NCBI GenBank assembly: GCA_025352845.1
Contig: JANXSC010000437.1
Location: 1 to 11,805 of the forward strand
Length of the DNA: 11,805 nucleotides
Reading direction: 5' to 3'
Source of the DNA: Opitutaceae bacterium
GTDB taxonomy: Bacteria > Verrucomicrobiota > Verrucomicrobiia > Opitutales > Opitutaceae
Shown piece by piece: positions 6,661 to 11,805 of this stretch. A program made the position numbers and the translations under genes. The notes under the pieces are model-generated. The model worked only from the letters and a program-made list of their open reading frames with translations, did no database searches and was not told where the DNA came from. Each line of letters opens with the position of its first letter. Within the stretch, counting starts at the first letter, position 1.

Positions 6661-7395
6661 TCAGGAAGTCACGGTCGCACAGTTAAGGTTAGCCGGAGGC
6701 CGATCGGGCTCGTTCCTCAAGAGCACAAGAAACTGTTTGCCTAGATGCGTGATTTGAAGCGGACGGACACGTGAACTCTCTAAAGCTAGAGTCTCTGCCA
6801 ACGATGCAAATTCGTCCATGTCCTCTATGTCGCCGAGGTGAATGACCATTCTTGCAGAGAGATCGGCGATAATCCATCGAAACGTATTCCTGGCTAAGGT
6901 GCCGTGGTAATTTTCCCGATAACGAGCGTAAACTTCATCCAGTTTTTCTAGTCCTGCGATACGGCTGGAGTCTGCATCGAGAAATCTTAGGACGTCCATG
7001 TGCCCGACAGACAAGTCGTCCACGAGTTTTAGGATAGCATGCTGAAGCTCTTCGTCAGAAATTGCCTTAGAACCCACCGCGACGAGAAAGCGCCCAAGAA
7101 GTTCTCGTTTTTCCTTCCGATGAGTCGCCAATGCAGTGCCTGTAGCCTTTAGAAGGGCTGTGACAAAAGTAGGGTCATCTGAAAGGTCTTTTGGGAGACG
7201 AGCGTGTTTAGACTGAAGTTCTAGAAGTGTAATTTCTATTTCTTCAGCCCATTGCCGTTTCCTTTTTTCCAACGGACTTACCAGAGAACTTCCGAGTTCC
7301 GCGACTAAGCCTCCAATAACAGGTATTGCTGAGATGACTCCCTTGAGGGCTGCTTGGGCGAGTTCAGAGTGTTGGCTAGGGAGCTGCGTTTTCAT
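6661..7395 (-). CDS. Unknown accessory protein, AT-richer than its neighbours
   Basis: 244 residues from ATG at 7395, preceded by AAGGTG at good spacing, one of the few clear ribosome sites here. An in-frame ATG at 7419 overlaps the phoH stop (ATGA) and would add eight residues. I do not recognise the family. Residues 13-38 form a Gly/Ala-rich amphipathic stretch (LKGVISAIPVIGGLVAEL), followed by a charged helical middle part, the stretch LVDDLSVGHMDVLRFL (about 127-142), and a C-terminal ITHLGKQFLVLL that resembles the last strand of a winged helix. This layout loosely recalls DUF4393/Abi-alpha proteins, but that is a guess. GC is near 48% in the part I counted, against well over 60% around it. 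It sits between phoH and the HD gene, which are normally adjacent, so it was probably acquired by transfer. Confidence 0.75.
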   Translation of the reverse strand: MKTQLPSQHSELAQAALKGVISAIPVIGGLVAELGSSLVSPLEKRKRQWAEEIEITLLELQSKHARLPKDLSDDPTFVTALLKATGTALATHRKEKRELLGRFLVAVGSKAISDEELQHAILKLVDDLSVGHMDVLRFLDADSSRIAGLEKLDEVYARYRENYHGTLARNTFRWIIADLSARMVIHLGDIEDMDEFASLAETLALESSRVRPLQITHLGKQFLVLLRNEPDRPPANLNCATVTS

Positions 7396-7415
7396 TTTTT
7401 CACCTTGTTTCGTTC

Positions 7416-8402
7416 TCATCGCTTCTCCTTCCCACCATTCTCCCCACCAATCGGATTCCGATACGCGTCGTAGGCCTCGATGATTTTGGCGACGAGGGGG
7501 TGGCGGACGATGTCGGCGCCGCTGAAGGTGTGGAAGTCGATGCCGGGGATGTCGCCGAGGATGTGGCGGACTTCGAGGAGGCCGCTTTGCTTGGCGCGCG
7601 GGAGATCGATTTGGGTGATGTCGCCGGTCACAACCATGCGCGAGTCTTCGCCGAGACGGGTGAGGAACATCATCATCTGCTCGGGCGTGGTGTTCTGCGC
7701 CTCGTCGAGAATCACGAACGCGTGCGAGAGCGTGCGGCCGCGCATGTAGGCGAGCGGGGCAATCTCGATGACGCCCTTCTCGGTGAGGCGGGCGACATCC
7801 TCGGGGTCGAGCATGTCGTGGAGCGCGTCGTAGAGCGGGCGGAGGTAGGGGAGGATTTTTTCGCGGAGGTCGCCGGGGAGGAAGCCGAGCGCCTCGCCGG
7901 CCTCGACGGCGGGGCGGGTGAGGATGACGCGCTCGACCTCGTTTTTCAGGAGGGCGTTTACGGCGGCGGCCATCGCGAGGTAGGTCTTGCCCGTGCCGGC
8001 GGGACCGATGCCAAACACCACCGGATGCGCGAGCATCGATTGGAGGTAGAGTTTTTGCCCGAGCGTTTTCGGGACGATGGTCTTGCGGTTGGTGGCGATG
8101 ACGAGCGGCTCGTCGAGCAATGTCTGGAGCTGCGCGCCTTCACCGCGCGCAAACGCATCGGAGATCCGGTGAAAATCCGGCGTGCGAATCGTCATCCCCT
8201 GCGTGCGGGCCTTGTCGAGAAAACCGAAGAGCGCCTCGGCCGTCGCGACGCGGTCGGCCGCGCCCTCGATCTTCACCCAGTCCTCCCGCGTGACGAGCTT
8301 CACGTCCAGCGCGCGCTCGGCATGCACGAGATTCTCCTCGCGTGCGCCGTAGAGCGAACTCGCGTGGCGCGGGCTGGGGAAGTGGAGGGTCTTTGAGGAC
8401 AC
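7416..8402 (-). CDS. phoH: PhoH-like ATPase
   Basis: 328 residues from GTG at 8402, which gives the usual PhoH opening (SSKTLHFPSPRHASSLYG). A TTG 60 nt upstream is in frame, but it would only add residues encoded by an 8-bp repeat array. PhoH/YbeZ is a cytoplasmic P-loop ATPase thought to act with YbeY in RNA metabolism. The Walker A is GPAGTGKT (133-140) and the Walker B is FVILDEAQN (229-237). Also conserved are the LTRPAVEAGEALGFLPGDL stretch and VVTGDITQIDLPR, both typical of the PhoH domain. About the first 100 residues form the N-terminal domain of this subfamily. Length and motifs are normal. The stop overlaps a possible start of the next gene. No Shine-Dalgarno sequence is visible. 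Confidence 0.9.
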   Translation of the reverse strand: MSSKTLHFPSPRHASSLYGAREENLVHAERALDVKLVTREDWVKIEGAADRVATAEALFGFLDKARTQGMTIRTPDFHRISDAFARGEGAQLQTLLDEPLVIATNRKTIVPKTLGQKLYLQSMLAHPVVFGIGPAGTGKTYLAMAAAVNALLKNEVERVILTRPAVEAGEALGFLPGDLREKILPYLRPLYDALHDMLDPEDVARLTEKGVIEIAPLAYMRGRTLSHAFVILDEAQNTTPEQMMMFLTRLGEDSRMVVTGDITQIDLPRAKQSGLLEVRHILGDIPGIDFHTFSGADIVRHPLVAKIIEAYDAYRNPIGGENGGKEKR

Positions 8403-8407
8403 GGGGC

Positions 8408-8455
8408 GGAAAAGCGGAAAAGCAGAAATTGAGAAATCGGGAAACTCGGAAACGG
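8408..8455. repeat. Octamer array F, upstream of phoH
   Basis: Six 8-bp units on the plus strand: GGAAAAGC twice, then AGAAATTG, AGAAATCG, GGAAACTC and GGAAACGG. It fills most of the 66-bp gap between HIT and phoH and would be part of the phoH leader. Confidence 0.75.
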
Positions 8456-8468
8456 GTGGCAATCGGGC

Positions 8469-9002
8469 TCAGCGGTTTTTCGCTTTCCCACTTTTTCGCT
8501 TTTCCACTTTTCCAGCGGTGGCTGCTGCCGCCGCGAGTTTCTCCCACGTCGCTTCGAGCGCCTGCGGGAGGATGCGGGTCTGACCGAGGACGGGCATGAA
8601 GTTGTTGTCGCCGTTCCAACGCGGGACGATGTGGCCGTGCAGGTGGGCGATGCTGCCGCCGGCGACGGCGGAGCCGAGGTTAAAGCCGACGTTGAAGCCG
8701 TCGGGCTTCAGCGCGGTGGCAAGGAGGGTCTGCCCGAGGATTATTTCCTCGAAGAGGTCGGCGCGCTCGGCGGCGGTGAGTTGAGGTAAGTCGTGGACGT
8801 CGCGGAACGGAACGGCGAGCAGGTGGCCGGGGTTGTAGGGAAAGCGGTTCAGGACGAGATAGCTCAACGCCGAGCGGTGCACGATGAGCGCGGCGCGGTC
8901 GTCGCCCAAGGCAGGCAGTTCCGTGAATGGCCGCTTCATGAGGGCCGGGTAACGCGGTGCCTCAATATACTCCATGCGCCAATGAGGGTGAAGCTGCGAC
9001 AT
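8469..9002 (-). CDS. HIT family nucleotide hydrolase or phosphorylase
   Basis: 177 residues. HIT proteins cleave or transfer nucleotides, for example on diadenosine polyphosphates, through the middle His of a triad. The triad is HLHGHIV (H120, H122, H124), followed by PRWNGDNNF, as in the Ap4A-phosphorylase/Fhit-like branch. Upstream landmarks are NRFPYNPGHLLAVPFR (52-67) and GFNLG...AGGSIAH (107-120). The longer start is supported by HWRMEYIE (7-14), which matches the WRmeYI opening of relatives; an ATG at 8975 would cut it. The last residues (about 163-176, rich in Lys and Arg) are encoded by an 8-bp array and are probably not part of the fold. The substrate cannot be told. It is divergent from the TetR gene and precedes phoH by 66 nt. 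Confidence 0.88.
   Translation of the reverse strand: MSQLHPHWRMEYIEAPRYPALMKRPFTELPALGDDRAALIVHRSALSYLVLNRFPYNPGHLLAVPFRDVHDLPQLTAAERADLFEEIILGQTLLATALKPDGFNVGFNLGSAVAGGSIAHLHGHIVPRWNGDNNFMPVLGQTRILPQALEATWEKLAAAAATAGKVEKRKSGKAKNR
8476..8515. repeat. Octamer array G, 3' end of the HIT gene
   Basis: Five 8-bp units on the plus strand: TTTTTCGC, TTTCCCAC, TTTTTCGC, TTTTCCAC, TTTTCCAG. It is the inverse in type of array F, 20 bp away. Positions 8498-8513 can pair with 8408-8423 over 16 bp with one G-U pair in the transcript. Confidence 0.78.
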
Positions 9003-9115
9003 GGGCGGTGGTGGACGGCGGGAGGCGGACCTCGAAAAGGGCGCGGAGCAAAAGCCCCGGTGCCGGGAAAGTCAAAGCCCGGCTGTCTCAGGCTGAATAG
9101 CGCGGGCGTATCTCA

Positions 9116-9260
9116 GCATCTCAGTATGTCGCAGGCGGCCGTGAGAGAAAATGCACAGCGCCGTAGCACGGGCAGCCTGCCCGTGCTGGTTCGATCAACG
9201 CGGTCAGGCTGACCGCGCTACAACCGGCACCGGCCGCCACTGCAAGAAACGAGATGCGCC
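9116..9260 (+). mobile_element. MITE-like element, copy 2, with decayed left end
   Basis: Positions 9165-9262 align with the minus strand of 2461-2560 at about 80% by eye, ending in the same GCAAGAAAC-GAGATGCGCC terminus (9242-9260). The left end GCATCTCAGTATGTCGC (9116-9132) is a weaker version of the terminal repeat of copy 1. In both places the same end faces the next gene start (DUF502 there, TetR here). Confidence 0.62.
9163..9221. repeat. GTAG-flanked double hairpin (REP-pair-like)
   Basis: Starts with GTAG and ends with CTAC. Hairpin 1 has perfect 11-bp arms AGCACGGGCAG (9165-9175) and 9177-9187 with one loop base. Hairpin 2 has perfect 9-bp arms CGCGGTCAG (9199-9207) and 9209-9217. 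The layout is that of two head-to-head REP units. In copy 1 of the larger element the same arms have lost much of their complementarity. Confidence 0.78.
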
Positions 9261-9295
9261 CCGCGTCGCGCCAGTGACAGGAGAAATCTTTACCC

Positions 9296-9324
9296 TTGTC
9301 TTGGTATGACGGTCGTCATCTAAA
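9296..9324 (+). promoter_or_regulatory. Likely promoter of the TetR gene
   Basis: A -35-like TTGTCT (9296-9301) and a -10-like TCTAAA (9319-9324) are 17 bp apart. Transcription would begin about 4-8 bases before the ATG at 9335, so the message would be almost leaderless. Confidence 0.5.
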
Positions 9325-9332
9325 GACGACCG
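9305..9332. promoter_or_regulatory. Likely TetR operator
   Basis: Two overlapping inverted repeats: ATGACG-GT-CGTCAT (9306-9319) and CGGTCGTC-N7-GACGACCG (9310-9332, perfect 8-bp arms). They cover the spacer and -10 region of the proposed promoter, as expected for a TetR-type repressor that controls its own gene. Confidence 0.65.
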
Positions 9333-9334
9333 CC

Positions 9335-10039
9335 ATGCGTTATCCGCCCGCCCACAAACAAGCCACTCGCCGCCGTATTCTCGATGCGGCGAGCCAGGCG
9401 TTTCGCGAACGCGGGGTGGCGGAAACGGGCGTCGACGAAGTGATGCGCCGCGCCGGTCTGACCCACGGCGGCTTCTACGCGCACTTTCAGGACAAAACCG
9501 AACTCATCGCCGAGGCCTGTGCCGCCGCCTTCGACGATGCGGTGCCCAACCTCGAGCGCATCGCCGCCGCCGCGACTCCGACTACGCGCGCACGCATGCT
9601 GATCGACAGTTATCTCGGGTCGCGGCACCGCGACAATCGCGGTTCGGGCTGCCTCGTGGTGTCGGTCGGGGCCGACATGGCCCGGTTGCGCGGCGCCGCG
9701 CGGTCCGGTTACGCGCGCGGTTTCGCACAGCACATCGATCGCCTGAGCGCAGCGCTCCGCCTCTGTGCCGACGCGCAGCGCAACCGCGAGCGCGTCACGC
9801 AGCTCATGAGCTCGCTCGTCGGCGGCCTGCTCTTCGCCCGCGCGATCGACGATCCGGTGCAGAGCGATGCGATGCTGCACGCGATGCGCCGGCAATTGCG
9901 CGAGCAATTCTGCGGCGAGGGTGCGGGCGTGCGCGAGCGTGTGAAGCCGACTGAGTCAAAGGAGTCGGCGCTGAAAAAAAATACCGGGCTGCCGCTTCCC
10001 ACCGCGATGCCGTCGCACGATTTCATGCGGGCGTTCTAG
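9335..10039 (+). CDS. TetR/AcrR family transcriptional repressor
   Basis: 234 residues from ATG at 9335. A TTG at 9296 is in frame but lies in the promoter and is rejected as the start. Residues 8-55 form the TetR DNA-binding domain: ATRRRILDAASQAFRERG, then VDEVMRRAGLTHGGFYAHF with the recognition helix, then DKTELIAEA. The rest is a helical ligand-binding and dimer part without a recognisable effector class. The last 30 or so residues (from about 205) are polar and probably disordered. The overlapping palindromes just ahead of the gene suggest self-repression. The gene is followed 34 bp later by fabF on the same strand, which could be its target, but no second operator was seen there. Confidence 0.88.
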   Translation: MRYPPAHKQATRRRILDAASQAFRERGVAETGVDEVMRRAGLTHGGFYAHFQDKTELIAEACAAAFDDAVPNLERIAAAATPTTRARMLIDSYLGSRHRDNRGSGCLVVSVGADMARLRGAARSGYARGFAQHIDRLSAALRLCADAQRNRERVTQLMSSLVGGLLFARAIDDPVQSDAMLHAMRRQLREQFCGEGAGVRERVKPTESKESALKKNTGLPLPTAMPSHDFMRAF

Positions 10040-10073
10040 CCTGCGCGTAACAATTTCCCGGCTCATTTTTTCC

Positions 10074-11396
10074 ATGCAAAACCCGTCCTCTCCCGTTCGC
10101 CGCGTGGCGATCACTGGCCTCGGCGCCGTCACGCCGTGTGGCAACACCGCGGCCGACACCTGGGCCTCGCTCATCGCGGGCCGCAGCGGCATCGGTCGCA
10201 TCACGCGCTTCGACCCCACCGGCTGCACCGCGCAAATCGCGGGCGAGGTCCGCAATTTCGATCCGGCGCGCGCGCTGCCGGCTCCGCTGCGCCCACGCGG
10301 CGAGGCGGGCGAGCCGATGACGCAGGCGCTCACCGCGAAGGACGTGAAAAAATTTGGCCGCTTCACCCACCTCGGCGTCGGTGCCGCAGTCGAAGCCTAC
10401 GCCGACTCCGGGCTCGATGCGCACCGCGCGACGTTCGACGCCGAGCGCATGGGCGTGAATCTCGGCGTCGGCCTCGGCGGCCTGCCCGAAATGGAGGCGA
10501 TGCACGACACGTGGAAGGCCGGTGGGTTTAGGAAAATCTCGCCGTTCTTCATCATCCAGATCGCGCCCAATCTCCTCGCGGGCCAGGTCAGCCTGCTGCT
10601 CGACGCGCGCGGCCCGAACATGAGCGTGGCCTCCGCGTGCGCGACCAGTGGCCACGCGCTCGGCGAAGCCGCCGCCGCGATTATTCGCGGCGATGTCGAT
10701 GTGATGATTGCGGGCGGGGCCGAGTCCACCGTCACGCCGCTCGCCATCGGAGCCTTTGCGCAGATGCGCGCGCTCTCGACCCGCAACGACGCGCCCGAGC
10801 AGGCCTCGCGCCCCTACGACAAAGACCGCGACGGCTTCGTGCTTTCGGAAGGCTCGGTGGTGTTCGTCCTCGAGGAACTTGAGCACGCCCACCGCCGCGG
10901 CGCGCGCATCTACGCGGAGCTGCGCGGCTACGGCGCGTCGGCCGATGCCTACCATCTTTCGTCGCTCGCGCCCGGCGCCGAAGGCTCCGCCCGCTCGATG
11001 CGCGCCGCGCTTGCCCGCGCGAACCTCGCGCCGAACGAGATCGATTACGTTTCGGCGCATGCGACCTCGACGCCCGGCGGCGACGGTGAGGAAGCCGCGG
11101 CCATCGCGAACGTCTTTGCGGAAAACAAAGCCGCGCTCCACGTGAGCGGCGTGAAGTCGATGATCGGCCATCTCCTCGGCGGCGCGGGCGCGATGGGTGC
11201 GTTCGCCGCCGTGCAGGCGATCCACCACGGCATCGTGCCGCCGACGATCAACGTCGAGAATCTCGATCCGGCCGTTGCCGCGCTCGGGCTCAACGTCACG
11301 CCCAACACCGCGGTGCGCAAAACCGTCCGCGCCGCGCTCGCCAACAGCTTCGGCTTCGGCGGCACCAACGCATCGATCGTGGTGGCGCGGGTGTGA
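10074..11396 (+). CDS. fabF: Beta-ketoacyl-ACP synthase II (FabF type)
   Basis: 440 residues. It catalyses the condensation of malonyl-ACP with an acyl-ACP in fatty acid chain elongation, in the cytoplasm. The thiolase-fold catalytic set is complete: C189 in VASACATSGHALG, H329 in SAHATSTPGGD, K361 and H366 in VKSMIGHLLGGAGA, plus the C-terminal NSFGFGGTNAS loop. The start fits the usual RRVAITGLGAVTP opening. The length is slightly above the usual 410-415; the excess includes a stretch at about 66-82 (Pro/Arg/Gly rich) ahead of the KFGRFTHLG segment. No acpP or other fab gene is in view, so this may be an extra copy serving a special lipid or secondary pathway. It lies behind the TetR gene with a 34-bp gap. 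Confidence 0.9.
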   Translation: MQNPSSPVRRVAITGLGAVTPCGNTAADTWASLIAGRSGIGRITRFDPTGCTAQIAGEVRNFDPARALPAPLRPRGEAGEPMTQALTAKDVKKFGRFTHLGVGAAVEAYADSGLDAHRATFDAERMGVNLGVGLGGLPEMEAMHDTWKAGGFRKISPFFIIQIAPNLLAGQVSLLLDARGPNMSVASACATSGHALGEAAAAIIRGDVDVMIAGGAESTVTPLAIGAFAQMRALSTRNDAPEQASRPYDKDRDGFVLSEGSVVFVLEELEHAHRRGARIYAELRGYGASADAYHLSSLAPGAEGSARSMRAALARANLAPNEIDYVSAHATSTPGGDGEEAAAIANVFAENKAALHVSGVKSMIGHLLGGAGAMGAFAAVQAIHHGIVPPTINVENLDPAVAALGLNVTPNTAVRKTVRAALANSFGFGGTNASIVVARV

Positions 11397-11421
11397 GGGC
11401 AATCGTCCGGTGTGTATTGAG

Positions 11422-11458
11422 GCCCGGCCGTTGGCCGGGCGCAACCGGCCGGTTCTAC
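11422..11458. repeat. Double hairpin ending in CTAC, downstream of fabF
   Basis: A perfect 8-bp stem GCCCGGCC (11422-11429) and 11433-11440 with a 3-base loop, then a 12-bp palindrome AACCGGCCGGTT (11443-11454), then CTAC (GTAG on the other strand). It resembles the REP-pair at 9163-9221 in layout; both are followed by AACCG. It might also halt transcription after fabF, but there is no T-run. Confidence 0.65.
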
Positions 11459-11550
11459 AACCGAGCATTTCGTTGAGATCGGAATGCGGGCCTTTCACGA
11501 GCGCGCAATCAGGCTCGCCACCGGCGCGGCGGCTGATTCGCATCCGCGCG

Positions 11551-11805
11551 ATGCCGCTGTCTTGGAAAAACCTTCGCGCGACCGTGCCCGACCCGTTTCT
11601 GGCCGCGCTCGGGATTGCGGCGGGGTTCTTTGCGTTCGTCGCGTGGGATCAATCGCACTGGTGGCGGGAGAAGGCGGACTATTCGTTCGGGTGGCTCGTG
11701 CCGATCTTCGCGCTCTACGTTGTGCGCGAGCGGTGGCCGCAGATCCTCGCGGGGCTGGCGGCGTGTGCGGCCGATGGGAGTCCGCGCGCGGCGGGCGCGG
11801 GAAAA
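11551..11805 (+). CDS. Exosortase/archaeosortase family protein, partial (N-terminal 85 residues)
   Basis: A frame open from ATG at 11551 to the window edge. Residues about 17-33 are hydrophobic (FLAALGIAAGFFAFVAW), a first membrane helix. Next comes KADYSFGWLVPIFALYVV (about 43-60), which matches the DYSHGfLVP motif near the N-terminus of exosortases, with F in place of the usual H. These are multi-spanning transpeptidases that process PEP-CTERM-type sorting signals, usually next to exopolysaccharide genes. The catalytic Cys, Arg and His are beyond the window, so subtype and intactness are unknown. It starts 154 bp after fabF, with a double hairpin between them. Confidence 0.75.
   Translation, partial: MPLSWKNLRATVPDPFLAALGIAAGFFAFVAWDQSHWWREKADYSFGWLVPIFALYVVRERWPQILAGLAACAADGSPRAAGAGK

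Larger units (their letters stand above)
9003..9334. other. Divergent intergenic region between the HIT and TetR genes
   Basis: 332 bp with no credible gene. The first 105 bp show nothing I can name, apart from being the place where the HIT promoter should lie. Then come three 8-bp units (9108-9131), MITE-like copy 2 with its double hairpin, and from 9296 the likely TetR promoter and operator. Confidence 0.75.

Noticed and set aside
7396..7419. Start of the unknown gene at ATG 7419
   Set aside because: It overlaps the phoH stop neatly, but the ATG at 7395 has a good Shine-Dalgarno site and the added residues show nothing. It cannot be fully excluded.
8403..8462. A longer PhoH starting at TTG 8462
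   Set aside because: The extra 20 residues are the translation of an 8-bp array, and the GTG at 8402 gives the normal N-terminus of the family.
9296..9334. An N-terminal extension of the TetR protein from TTG 9296
   Set aside because: The stretch is a promoter and palindromic operator, and TetR proteins begin close to the helix that starts after 9335.
10023..11543. A 506-codon open frame on the minus strand
   Set aside because: It mirrors fabF, whose catalytic residues are all in place, and its own translation is Arg/Ala/Gly-rich without motifs.

Overview
The window looks like a stretch of high-GC chromosome from a verrucomicrobium, most likely of the Opitutaceae. Three things point there: the secreted Ig-like protein ends in a C-terminal module that I know from that group, there is a DUF502 membrane protein and an exosortase, and the intergenic and intragenic repeats are of a kind I associate with these genomes. 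This is an inference; there is no rRNA gene to settle it. Most genes have no clear Shine-Dalgarno sequence.

Layout. Positions 1-9002 hold nine genes, all on the minus strand and so read leftward: HIT hydrolase (9002-8469), phoH (8402-7416), an AT-richer gene of unknown function (7395-6661), a PgpH-type 7TM-HD phosphodiesterase (6650-4206), ybeY (4098-3526), a secreted Ig-like protein (3447-2632), a DUF502 membrane protein (2387-1719), recO (1709-1092) and a nuclease-helicase fusion that runs off the left edge (1087-1). From 9335 onward everything is on the plus strand: a TetR-type repressor with a palindromic operator, a FabF-type ketoacyl-ACP synthase, and the start of an exosortase that runs off the right edge.

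The phoH, 7TM-HD and ybeY genes form the common bacterial cluster for rRNA maturation, RNA metabolism and c-di-AMP turnover. Here that cluster is interrupted by the unknown gene, whose base composition differs from its neighbours. DUF502, recO and the helicase form a second tight group, probably a DNA-repair operon.

The most unusual content is a layer of small repeats laid over otherwise ordinary genes. At least five degenerate arrays of a 7-bp unit, each about five units (35 bp) long but with different unit sequences, lie inside coding regions of the helicase, ybeY and the HD gene. Two 8-bp arrays in opposite orientation lie at the HIT/phoH junction. A 56-bp GTAG-flanked palindrome is inserted in frame in ybeY. 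A 96-bp inverted repeat overlaps the possible ybeY start. A 148-bp element with 19-bp terminal inverted repeats lies upstream of the DUF502 gene, with a second copy of about 145 bp (about 80% alike over its best 100 positions) upstream of the TetR gene. A further GTAG-type double hairpin follows fabF. No CRISPR array, tRNA, rRNA or transposase gene was seen.
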